Source: Deltaproteobacteria bacterium
GTDB taxonomy: Bacteria; Desulfobacterota; DSM-4660; Desulfatiglandales; B25-G16
NCBI GenBank assembly: GCA_019308645.1
Contig: JAFDHR010000070.1
Location: 1-9,189 of the forward strand
Direction of reading: 5' to 3'
Length of the DNA stretch: 9,189 nucleotides
Made by a program: the position numbers and the translations under genes. Below, piece after piece: positions 1 through 7,338 of this stretch. Each line of letters begins with the position of its first letter. Within the stretch, counting starts at the first letter, position 1. The notes under the pieces were generated by a model. The model searched no databases. It worked only from the letters and a program-made list of their open reading frames with translations, and was not told where the DNA came from.

Positions 1-330
1 AACCAGGAGCTGTTTCACACAATGTTGGACGTCACAATGCCGGGAGGCACGGTGGTGACTGTCGCACATGGCGATCATGGGATAGACCATGTCCGGGAGC
101 GGCTTTCCTTCCACTTAGACCCAGCCAAAAGGGAGATTTGGGGTAGGAACCTCTCCGTGCTGGGTAACTGGGCATGCAATTTCAGTGACTGGTCAGACAT
201 GGTGGCCATGGTCAGAAACGGCTTTCAGATAGACCGCATTATCACCAACCAGTTTCCAATTGAAGAGGCGCATGAGGCATATCGCCGGGTTTCAGAGGGA
301 CTGGAGGGAAAGGTGATACTGACTCAGTAG
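1..330 (+). CDS. C-terminal part of a zinc-type alcohol/threonine dehydrogenase-like (MDR) protein, 5' end outside the window
   Basis: The frame is open from base 1 to a TAG at 328-330, giving 109 visible residues. An ATG at 22 is internal and should not be taken as the start. The segment has the character of the end of a medium-chain dehydrogenase/reductase: a hydrophobic strand after a PGG turn (MPGGTVVTVAHG) that fits the late Rossmann fold, then LSVLGNW, and a typical family ending, FPIEEAHEAYRRVSEGLEGKVIL. Family members oxidise or reduce alcohols, polyols or threonine with NAD(P) and usually bind zinc. The zinc ligands and the GxGxxG cofactor motif would lie upstream and cannot be seen, so the substrate is unknown. 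It converges on the minus-strand signalling operon and seems unrelated to it. The family call is fairly secure; the exact enzyme is not. Confidence 0.82.
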   Translation, partial: NQELFHTMLDVTMPGGTVVTVAHGDHGIDHVRERLSFHLDPAKREIWGRNLSVLGNWACNFSDWSDMVAMVRNGFQIDRIITNQFPIEEAHEAYRRVSEGLEGKVILTQ

Positions 331-338
331 GGACGAAC

Positions 339-422
339 ATGAAGGGGGACGCTCGTGCAGAAATTGCTTAACTTCCTTTTATGAAGGGGGACGCTCGTGC
401 AGAAATTGCTTAACTTCCTTTT
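339..422. repeat. Perfect tandem duplication of a 42-bp unit
   Basis: Bases 339-380 and 381-422 are identical, unit by unit, with no spacer. Each unit begins ATGAAGGGGGACGCTCGTGC and ends in ACTTCCTTTT. It starts nine bases after the dehydrogenase stop codon. Two short, less perfect units of similar type (TGAAAGGGGAC) occur at 8674-8696 beside the other copy of the dispersed repeat, so the motif probably belongs to a repeat family of this genome. The units are not palindromic and show no coding character. Confidence 0.95.
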
Positions 423-437
423 AGGTAGTAAATGAGA

Positions 438-498
438 GGCTTTACCCCGACCGCATAAAGCCACGGCTTTAGTTCCAACCCGACTTTTTGTGGTCGGG
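438..498. repeat. Nested inverted repeats, REP-like hairpin cluster
   Basis: GGCTTTA (438-444), TAAAGCC (456-462) and GGCTTTA (465-471) form two mutually exclusive 7-bp stems. CCCGACC (446-452) can pair with GGTCGGG (492-498) and enclose the inner hairpin, or CCCGAC (479-484) can pair locally with GTCGGG (493-498). The T-run lies in a loop and not after a stem, so this is not a standard intrinsic terminator on the plus strand. It overlaps the start of the dispersed repeat at 490. The structure recalls REP-type elements, but no consensus was checked. Confidence 0.6.
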
Positions 499-553
499 AT
501 TACGGTCTGGATGCCGTGCTCCATCGGCGTCACGGGTAATGATTGGTGTGCAT
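490..553. repeat. Dispersed repeat, uninterrupted left copy
   Basis: Bases 490-507 match 8697-8714 exactly (18 of 18), and 509-553 match 8824-8868 at 42 of 45 positions by hand alignment. Both copies are in the same orientation and stand on opposite sides of the signalling operon, about 8.2 kb apart. This copy is continuous, while the right copy carries a 109-bp GC-rich insert. The short open frames across either copy differ by amino-acid-changing substitutions and resemble nothing known, so the sequence is treated as non-coding. Confidence 0.85.
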
Positions 554-554
554 A

Positions 555-725
555 TCATGGCCCACAACTCTTACATGGTCTCCTCCCACTCTTTACCGCC
601 TCTTCTCTACTCTTAAATCCTATCAAATTCCCAGCTTTTATCTTTTTCGCCCATTTACAATCAGGCCGATGAAAGACCTTTGAGTTCCTGCTCGCCACAT
701 GCTCCCATTCTTTTGTCTGAACAGT
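555..725 (-). pseudogene. Orphan Ada-type metal-binding domain, probably a gene remnant
   Basis: The minus-strand frame ending with TGA at 555-557 encodes a cysteine-rich ending that fits the metal-binding domain of the Ada superfamily: HVASRNSKVFHRPDCKWAKK, then a segment with FKSREEA, then RPCKSCGP. Visible possible metal ligands are Cys in HRPDC and the CxxC near the end. In stand-alone relatives this domain normally follows a signal peptide or another domain. Here the same frame upstream, which is open to an ATG at 867-869, looks like random sequence, and no convincing start or signal peptide is present. The adjacent frame contains a hydrophobic stretch (RFILPLLLF) directly upstream, so a frameshift is possible. 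The left boundary is firm; the right boundary is only where the similarity fades. Function unknown; a broken gene is most likely. Confidence 0.55.
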
Positions 726-898
726 AGCAGGGGAAGAATGAACCTTTGACCTATACTGCGAAGAGGATGTGATGGAATTGCAGAGAATGGTGCACAAGCG
801 GTTTGAGGGCCTACAAGAGAAGTTTGAGAGGGGGAAACCTTGTTGAACAGTTTCTTGCATTCTGCACAAACTGTACTCAAGCCTTTTTCATCAGCCAT
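638..898 (-). CDS. Small uncharacterised reading frame just after the ATPase gene, possibly disrupted
   Basis: An ATG at 896-898 lies 10 bases after the ATPase stop codon in the same direction, and the frame runs 86 codons. The first 20 residues (beginning MADEKGLSTVCAECKK) look like genuine protein and include a CxxC pair. The rest is low in recognisable features, and its last part runs antiparallel-frame over the Ada-type domain, which uses another frame. The position suggests the start of a fifth operon gene, with a GTGAGAG sequence upstream as a weak ribosome site. The body appears to have been replaced or shifted. I do not recognise it and cannot say that it is expressed. Confidence 0.25.
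   Translation of the reverse strand: MADEKGLSTVCAECKKLFNKVSPSQTSLVGPQTACAPFSAIPSHPLRSIGQRFILPLLLFRQKNGSMWRAGTQRSFIGLIVNGRKR
742..846 (+). pseudogene. Possible C-terminal fragment of an unknown plus-strand gene
   Basis: From 742 to the TGA at 844-846 the plus strand encodes 34 residues with strong protein character: TFDLYCEEDVMELQRM followed by a charged helical stretch ending FERGKPC. A stop at 739-741 precedes it. Internal ATG codons occur at 772 and 787, but no ribosome site is evident, so this is more likely the tail of a gene that has lost its body than a small intact gene. The minus-strand frames opposite it look non-coding, which supports the reading. Family not recognised. Confidence 0.25.
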
Positions 899-908
899 TC
901 TAATGCTC

Positions 909-3452
909 TCACTTTCTTATCCTTTCAAGCACCCTCTTAACCCTCAATAACAGAACTTCCTTTTGGATTGGCTTACTAATATAATCCATTGCTCCCAATT
1001 CTAACCCCCTTCTCTCGTCTTCCGCACCGGACCTGGACGTCAAAAATATTACGGGTGTCTTGATCCCTTTCTGGTTCATCATCTCCAGTAGTTTAAACCC
1101 GTCTAAGTTGGGCATGTTAATATCAGAAAGGATCAGATCAAAGCGTTTCTTACCTAAATAAAGGAGGGCATCTATACCGTCTTGTGAAATAGTCACTGTG
1201 TAACCTCGGTTTTCCAGAAGGCGAGCTATCAATTTTCGGGTATCCTCATCATCATCAACAATGAGAATGGAGATCTCGTATGCCGTTTTTGTTTCGGGTG
1301 GTGCAGCTCTGGGGACAACCTTCTCCGGCCTTGCCCCTTCGAGCTTTAGATCCTCGACCAGGACATTTTCGTAAACATCTTTTGGAGTGAGAATGAGATT
1401 TCTTACCTTTTCCACGGCATGGTGGCTCATGAGGTAATCTCCCCTCTTCTTGGCAAAGGATCTTATCTCTGAAATAGGAATACCGGAACGAACCATTTCG
1501 GAGATTTCCGGGTCAAATCCGAGAATCTCATATACCCCCTCACGTCCATAATAGCCGGTGTTGTTACATTTGGTACAACCGACAGGATGAGCGACGTGGA
1601 TTGGAATAGCATCGGTGAATGGCGACAATATATCTCTTTCTTCCTTGGAGATCGGCACTATTTTCCTGCAATGTGGGCAGAGCTTTTTCAGCAATCTCTG
1701 GGCTACAACAGCGAGGATGGTATCTGCCATCGTCCCCCGCTCAATTCCCAGCCTTTCAAGACGGAAAACAGCGGTGGTCGCATTTGATGTATGTAAGGTA
1801 GTAACGGTAAGGTGTCCCGTGCTTGCAAAGTCCATAGATATCTTTGCAGAATACTGATCCCTGACCTCACCCATGAACAGTATGTCAGGGTCCTGTCTCA
1901 CAGCCGATTTGAGAAGGGATTCAAAGGTAGCCCCAGCCTTTTCGTTTACCTGCTGCTGGTTGGCAAGGGGTATACGGTATTCCACGGGATCTTCAACCGA
2001 CATCAGACTACGGATTTCGCAGTCTGTCTTGTGGAGTAGGCTATAAATGGTTGTGGTTTTTCCTGACCCGGTGGGTCCTACTATCAGGATGAGCCCGCTG
2101 GTTCTGTTGGCCAGATCAGTCAGTGTGTTAACCTGTTTATCCATCATGCCGAGTTCTTTTAGCTCTTTCGGTTTGCCATATGGCTCCAGGAGCCGTATGA
2201 CCACGCTCTCGCCATTGGGCGTAGAGGTGGAGGCCACTCTTAGATTGAAGGTTCTATTGTTTATGACTGCCGCAAAGGCCCCATCCTGTGGCTTCCTTTT
2301 CTCCGCTATATCGAGGCCTCCGAGCACCTTGAATCTGGATATGAGTTTGGTGCCGGTGTTTTTTTTCAGGGTAAAGATCTCCGTCAAATCCCCGTCTATC
2401 CGGAAGCGCACAACAGTATTGGTTTCCTTGGGTTCTATGTGGATGTCGCTGGTCCTTTGAGATACAGCCTTATCCAGAATGCTGTTGGCGATATAGGCAA
2501 TGGGATGCTCTTTTGCTTCCGTTTCTGGAGGCTCTGCCGTTTTCTCTATGATTGGTTCTAAGGTTTTCTGTTTTTCTTCAACCATAGAAACCTCTTCCAT
2601 GGTTGTGGTCTCATACTTCAATAACAGATCGATGTTGTCAGGTTCGGATACTATGAGGTTGGATGTCTCGTCTAGTCCCGTGAATCTCTTCAAATTCTCT
2701 ATAAGATCCCAGTCAAATGGGTTACTGAGTACAAAGGAGTTTTTGGCAGAAACAGCGCTCACTACTACAACATGGTTTGACCTACAAAATGGCGTTGGGA
2801 GCACCCCTAACTGAACGTCCTCAGGGTTGATATGAGAGATGTAGGGTAGTTTCAAGAACTCTGCAATATATTGAGCCATCTTGCTGCTGTTAATGCCTAT
2901 AGCTGAAGATATTGAATAAATTTTGGAGGGCGAAGTATTGGAGAGTTCGTATTTTTTCTCAGGATTCAGGTTGAATTGGTCAAACAGGAATTCTTTGAAT
3001 TGAATAAAATCAGCTGGCAGTATCCTCTCATGCCATGCGACAGCATCTTTTTGCAGCTCCTTCCATCGGGCATCTGTTTTTATATGTTTATGAACCTTGT
3101 CTACGAGGATATCTTTTTGAATCGGTTTCACGAGGTAGTCAACAGCACCAACGGAAAACGCCCTGGCCTTGTCCTGCTCCTCTCCCAGAGCAGTTACAAA
3201 TATGACAGGGATGTAGGCTGTTTCACTGTTTTTTTGCAACCTGGAGCAGACATCATAACCGTCCATTTCCGGCATCATGACATCAAGCAGAACAAGATTA
3301 GGTTTGGCCTTACTTACTATTTTCAGCCCTTTAGGACCGCTGTCGGCGGTAATCACATTATAACCGCTTTTTGCAAGAAACCGCTCGATCAGCCTCAGTA
3401 TATCCTGATTATCGTCAATGCTCACAATCAGAGGTTTTGCAGCACTAATCAT
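909..3452 (-). CDS. REC-GspE/PilB ATPase-REC fusion protein (847 aa)
   Basis: Residues 8-125 form a receiver domain: acidic pair D13/D14, phosphoacceptor D57, T87, K109. Residues about 150-280 resemble the T2SSE_N/MshEN-like region (AIGINSSKMAQYIAEFLKLP), followed by an acidic, proline-containing linker. Residues about 315-700 are a complete type II/IV secretion ATPase: SDIHIEP, Walker A GPTGSGKTTT (459-468), Asp box VEDPVE, Walker B with FMGEVRD (526-532), His box GHLTVTTLHT, and a four-cysteine zinc site (C592, C595, C626, C629). A second receiver spans about 727-847 (D733-D735, D777, T805, K827). Family members are cytoplasmic hexamers that drive pilus assembly or type II secretion. All key residues are intact, so both ATPase and phosphoacceptor activity are expected. 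The gene overlaps the kinase gene by 8 bp, and its ribosome site GGAGG (3459-3463) lies inside the kinase's last codons, six bases before the ATG. No pilin or secretin partner is in the window. The output machine is inference. Confidence 0.93.
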   Translation of the reverse strand: MISAAKPLIVSIDDNQDILRLIERFLAKSGYNVITADSGPKGLKIVSKAKPNLVLLDVMMPEMDGYDVCSRLQKNSETAYIPVIFVTALGEEQDKARAFSVGAVDYLVKPIQKDILVDKVHKHIKTDARWKELQKDAVAWHERILPADFIQFKEFLFDQFNLNPEKKYELSNTSPSKIYSISSAIGINSSKMAQYIAEFLKLPYISHINPEDVQLGVLPTPFCRSNHVVVVSAVSAKNSFVLSNPFDWDLIENLKRFTGLDETSNLIVSEPDNIDLLLKYETTTMEEVSMVEEKQKTLEPIIEKTAEPPETEAKEHPIAYIANSILDKAVSQRTSDIHIEPKETNTVVRFRIDGDLTEIFTLKKNTGTKLISRFKVLGGLDIAEKRKPQDGAFAAVINNRTFNLRVASTSTPNGESVVIRLLEPYGKPKELKELGMMDKQVNTLTDLANRTSGLILIVGPTGSGKTTTIYSLLHKTDCEIRSLMSVEDPVEYRIPLANQQQVNEKAGATFESLLKSAVRQDPDILFMGEVRDQYSAKISMDFASTGHLTVTTLHTSNATTAVFRLERLGIERGTMADTILAVVAQRLLKKLCPHCRKIVPISKEERDILSPFTDAIPIHVAHPVGCTKCNNTGYYGREGVYEILGFDPEISEMVRSGIPISEIRSFAKKRGDYLMSHHAVEKVRNLILTPKDVYENVLVEDLKLEGARPEKVVPRAAPPETKTAYEISILIVDDDEDTRKLIARLLENRGYTVTISQDGIDALLYLGKKRFDLILSDINMPNLDGFKLLEMMNQKGIKTPVIFLTSRSGAEDERRGLELGAMDYISKPIQKEVLLLRVKRVLERIRK

Positions 3453-6400
3453 AGATCACCTCCACACGCTCAAGGTAGTCTGAGAGTTCACCGACTCGTC
3501 TTCGAATCTCTTCGGTGTTTTTCTGCTTTGCCGCATTTTCAAGGGAGCTGCCTATATCGGTAATGGTATCAAATCCATAGCCCCCTCCAACTCCCTTCAT
3601 GGTGTGGCCCAGTGCCCGGATGGTTTCATAATCACCGTTAGCCAGAGCCTCCTGCAATGCATCTATATCCTTACGCCTGTTTTCAAGAAATCCGGGTATA
3701 AGGTCCTCGATTTCGGCATCCACATGGACAACGGTTCTTTCCCCCTGTTTTTCGTTACTGCCCTGCGTCATGGCTCCCCCTTTCTGAGTATATGTATATT
3801 TCAGGATGGCCTCCATGAGTTTTGCTTTCTTTATCGGCTTGGTCAAGTGGGCAATGCAGCCTGCATCAAGGCTCTTTTGCTCCTCTTCTTTGGTTGCGTA
3901 TGCAGTCAGGGCAACGATGGGGGTTGCTTTTGCCTTTTTTTTGCTTTCCCATTTTCTGATTTCCCTGGTGGCGGTATAGCCGTCCATGACCGGCATCTGC
4001 ATATCCATTAGTACAAGATCGTATTTTCCGGATTTGAACTTTTCAACAGCAACCTCACCGTTTTCAGCTATATCTATCTGATACGGGGTCTTTTTCAGGT
4101 AGGACTGGATAAGCAACCGGTTGTCTGAAGAGTCCTCAACAAGCAGGATGCTTAAGGCACGGAGATCCTCCATGGCAGCGGGCCCTGTCACCGCTGGCCC
4201 CCCAGCCACTATCTTTGTTTTGCCTATGGCGGCCGTGATGGCCTCAAGCAGGTCAGACTGTTTGACTGGTTTGACAAGGTATCTCGCGATTTCGAGTTCC
4301 CGGCACCTGTCTATATCGCCGCTCCGTCTATCGGAGGTGAGCATCATAACGGTTATATCCACGATACCCAGCTCTTTCCTAATGTGTTCTGCCAACCCGA
4401 ATCCATCCATGACCGGCATGCGGCTGTCGATCAATGCCAATTGATAGGGGTCATCTGTCTCCACGGCGTGTTTGAGCTCAGCAAGCCCGCGCTCTCCGTC
4501 CTCCGCCTCCGTCACCAAGGCACCCCATCGAGAAAGCATCTCTCTCAATATTACACGATTAGTGGCGTTGTCATCTACCACCAGTGTCTTCAACCCTTTT
4601 ATATCCACTGGAGGTGGTTGGACGTATCTTTTGGGCTCTGCCTGAACCTTGAAGCTCGCCGTAAAGTAAAAGGTGCTCCCCTGACCCATTTGGCTTTCCA
4701 CCCAGATGCGTCCACCCATGAGTTCCACAAGCCGCTTTGAGATGGTCAAACCAAGCCCTGTTCCACCGTGCTTGCGGGTAGTTGATGAGTCGGCCTGAGT
4801 GAAGATGTCAAAGATTGTGTCTACCTTCTCTGGTGGAATACCGATCCCGGTGTCGGCCACCGAAAAGGTCAATTCAACAGCTCCTTCCCCCTGCTCCCTG
4901 AGCTTTGAGCCTTGTGTCTTGACTTCAACAAATACCTCACCCTTTTCAGTGAACTTGACGGCATTGCCGATCAGGTTGACAAAGATCTGACGTAAGCGGA
5001 CCGGGTCACCCACAAATTCGGTCGGGACATCAGGCGTAACATGGCAGGCCAGCTCGAGGGCCTTTTCATGGGCGCGGAGGGCCATAATCTCGCATGTTTT
5101 TTCAACGAGCTCGCCAAGATCAAAGTCAATCTCCTCAAGATCAAGATGGCCGGCCTCCACCTTGGAAATATCAAGGATATCGTTGATAATGTTTAAAAGG
5201 TTTTCCCCGGCCGACTGAAATACCTGAACATATTCTTCCTGCTCAGGAGTCAGAGGAGTTTCCGATAGCAGATCGGCCATTCCGATAATTGCATTCATTG
5301 GCGTTCGGATCTCGTGGCTCATGCTGGCCAGAAACTCGCTCTTGGTGCGGTTGGCTGCTTCGGCAGCCATCTTCGCCTCCTTCAAAGCCTCCTCAGCACG
5401 TTTGCGTTCGGTAATGTCGCGAATTATTCCTACAGAATGCCAACCGTCTTTGATCTTAATGGCAGAAAGACTTAATTCTATGGGGATCTCGGTTCCGTTC
5501 TTTTTTACAGCTTCCAGCTCAAGTGTTTTCCCAATCGCCGAACCCTGCCCTGATTGCTTAAACTTGCTGAGTCCTTTGTAACAAGCTTCGTGATATCTTT
5601 TGGGAGTAAGCAATAAGTGCAATTCCTTACCGATAGCCTCCTGGCTTGAGTAGCCAAATATTTCCTCTGCCGTGGGATTCCAAAAGGATATATTTCCTTC
5701 GTTATCCATCATAAGGATAGCATCTTTGGCAGTGATAGAAATTGTCTTGAATCTTTCTTCACTTTCCAGCAACGCCTTCTCTGCCCTCTTGCGTTTAGTG
5801 ATGTCGCGGGCTACAGCATGTACCCCCTCAATCCTATCATCCTTAACTATCACCTGCACATGCTGCCCCAGCCATATCTCTTTTCCATCCTTTGTTACCA
5901 TGGGAAATTCATAGTAGGTGCTGGGAGTCCTTTTCTTCAACTGCAGACCATAAGATTTCTTTGCATCCTCGTGATAATCTGGACGGATTAACTCCAAATA
6001 ATGTTTACCCATGAGTTCTTGTTCCGGATACCCTGTTATCTTAAAGGCAATAGCGTTAAAAAAGGTAAAATGACCTTTTGAGTCAGTTTTATAGATGATG
6101 TCGTCGGCCTTCTCTACGAGATGTCGGTAGCGTTTCTCACTCTCCAGGAGTGCATTTTCCATTCGCTTGCGCACATCGATCTCTGATTGCAACTTGCCAT
6201 GCGATGCTCTGATTTTTCGGTTGAGTCTCAGGAGGAAAATGCTGGCCCCTGCCACAACTACAAGGAAAAAAACGGTGGCTAAAATCCATTCCCAATACCT
6301 TTTGAAAACGTCGGCCGGGGTTATCTTCCCCAGTTCCCTGTAAGGCCCAAGCTTCAACTCCTTCAGACATGCATGCACTGGTTGATAGTTTAGAGGAACG

Positions 6401-7245
6401 GTCCATCCGGCACATTTTGCAGCCTTTGCAGCAGGGCAGTCCCGGGGCATCTCGATCAATGCTATTGCCACTTTTTCAGCCAATTTGTAAGGCGTGTGTT
6501 TAGCTTTTGCAAAAGGCCACTCAGGGTATAGTCTAGTACTGTGAATAAAAGGAAAATCTTTATGTTCCTTGAAGTGTTCATTGATAATGCGAAAGGCATT
6601 GATATCAATTTTACCCTCAAAGGCCATACGCTCGAGTGTGTCGGTCCGGACCGACCCAGCTTCTACTTTGCCATCCCTGACTGCGTAGACAACTGCATCA
6701 TGTGTACCTCCGAATCTTAGCTCTCCAAAGTCGCGATATGGATCAATGCCTCCTTCCTTTAATTCACGCCAGGCTGCCCTCCAGCCACCCAGAGAGGATT
6801 CATCGACGGCCATAAATGACCTACCCTTGAGATCTTTCAAACTATTTATGTCGTCACTATTAGCCCTACAAAAGATAACCCCGCCGAATTTGCTGCATAA
6901 GATCCCTTGAAGCAGATTTTGAAGAGTAGCAATCCGGTTTACTCCACGCCTGCTTTCCAGTTCCACATAGAATGATGGATTGGCCAGAATGAAATCAATA
7001 TCCCCATTTTCAGCAATGGAGTGAATTTGCTCAAAATCAAGCGGTTCAATCACAAAGACCTTGCTTGGGATCTTGGCTGTCAGGTACTGTGCGGTGGGCG
7101 ACCATTTTTTCAAACAACGCTCCTGCCCTCTTTTGGCTAGGACCCCGATTTTTACCGGCATACCTTCGCCCCAAGCCATGCCAGCAACCGATGCATTAAA
7201 TAATAAGGCCACAAAAAACAGCACAGTGATAAATGCTCGAATCAT
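3445..7245 (-). CDS. Membrane hybrid histidine kinase with PhnD-like periplasmic sensor, two PAS, two REC and Hpt (1266 aa)
   Basis: The start chosen is the ATG at 7243-7245. It has a GAGG ribosome site eight bases upstream (7254-7257) and begins a signal peptide (MIRAFITVLFFVALLF). An upstream in-frame ATG at 7294-7296 would add 17 residues before that signal. Numbering from the chosen start: PhnD-like substrate-binding domain about 28-300, one membrane helix about 319-340, PAS about 368-484 and 495-612, HisKA with H644 in SMSHEIRTPMN, HATPase with N761, DTGIGI (from D798) and GGTGLGL (827-833), REC about 886-1006 (D940), REC about 1031-1150 (D1081, T1114, K1136), Hpt with H1214 in GHTMKG. 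All phosphorelay residues are present. The sensor type is shared with TtrS-like kinases, but its ligand here is unknown. The sensor region carries six cysteines (44, 117, 126, 270, 278, 293). It follows the HD-GYP-like gene by 93 bases and overlaps the ATPase gene, its likely partner. Confidence 0.94.
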   Translation of the reverse strand: MIRAFITVLFFVALLFNASVAGMAWGEGMPVKIGVLAKRGQERCLKKWSPTAQYLTAKIPSKVFVIEPLDFEQIHSIAENGDIDFILANPSFYVELESRRGVNRIATLQNLLQGILCSKFGGVIFCRANSDDINSLKDLKGRSFMAVDESSLGGWRAAWRELKEGGIDPYRDFGELRFGGTHDAVVYAVRDGKVEAGSVRTDTLERMAFEGKIDINAFRIINEHFKEHKDFPFIHSTRLYPEWPFAKAKHTPYKLAEKVAIALIEMPRDCPAAKAAKCAGWTVPLNYQPVHACLKELKLGPYRELGKITPADVFKRYWEWILATVFFLVVVAGASIFLLRLNRKIRASHGKLQSEIDVRKRMENALLESEKRYRHLVEKADDIIYKTDSKGHFTFFNAIAFKITGYPEQELMGKHYLELIRPDYHEDAKKSYGLQLKKRTPSTYYEFPMVTKDGKEIWLGQHVQVIVKDDRIEGVHAVARDITKRKRAEKALLESEERFKTISITAKDAILMMDNEGNISFWNPTAEEIFGYSSQEAIGKELHLLLTPKRYHEACYKGLSKFKQSGQGSAIGKTLELEAVKKNGTEIPIELSLSAIKIKDGWHSVGIIRDITERKRAEEALKEAKMAAEAANRTKSEFLASMSHEIRTPMNAIIGMADLLSETPLTPEQEEYVQVFQSAGENLLNIINDILDISKVEAGHLDLEEIDFDLGELVEKTCEIMALRAHEKALELACHVTPDVPTEFVGDPVRLRQIFVNLIGNAVKFTEKGEVFVEVKTQGSKLREQGEGAVELTFSVADTGIGIPPEKVDTIFDIFTQADSSTTRKHGGTGLGLTISKRLVELMGGRIWVESQMGQGSTFYFTASFKVQAEPKRYVQPPPVDIKGLKTLVVDDNATNRVILREMLSRWGALVTEAEDGERGLAELKHAVETDDPYQLALIDSRMPVMDGFGLAEHIRKELGIVDITVMMLTSDRRSGDIDRCRELEIARYLVKPVKQSDLLEAITAAIGKTKIVAGGPAVTGPAAMEDLRALSILLVEDSSDNRLLIQSYLKKTPYQIDIAENGEVAVEKFKSGKYDLVLMDMQMPVMDGYTATREIRKWESKKKAKATPIVALTAYATKEEEQKSLDAGCIAHLTKPIKKAKLMEAILKYTYTQKGGAMTQGSNEKQGERTVVHVDAEIEDLIPGFLENRRKDIDALQEALANGDYETIRALGHTMKGVGGGYGFDTITDIGSSLENAAKQKNTEEIRRRVGELSDYLERVEVIYD

Positions 7246-7338
7246 CCATATCACCTCATTTTTTCCCATTGTTGAGATTATTAATACCTTCATCATAAAC
7301 CGCTTGAGAGACTTCGCTGCAAATGCTTTGACATATTT

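Noticed and set aside
436..500. Cyclic di-GMP riboswitch (GEMM-like), because of a GCATAAAGCCACGG segment
   Set aside because: Only a short stretch resembles the GEMM core; the tetraloop and receptor parts and the closing helix are not visible, and it does not precede a gene start on the plus strand.
324..533. Minus-strand 69-codon reading frame over the tandem repeat
   Set aside because: Its sequence is explained by the duplicated 42-bp unit and the dispersed repeat; it has no recognisable family.
490..672. Plus-strand 60-codon frame beginning MVGITV
   Set aside because: The start lies in the dispersed repeat and the rest is opposite the Ada-type domain, which has clear family character.
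2047..2460. Plus-strand 137-codon frame inside the ATPase gene
   Set aside because: It is antisense to the catalytic ATPase domain and has no family character of its own; the same holds for the other plus-strand frames within 909-8492.
7246..7296. Upstream in-frame ATG (7294-7296) as the kinase start
   Set aside because: It would place 17 residues ahead of the signal peptide, while the ATG at 7243-7245 has a well-spaced GAGG site.
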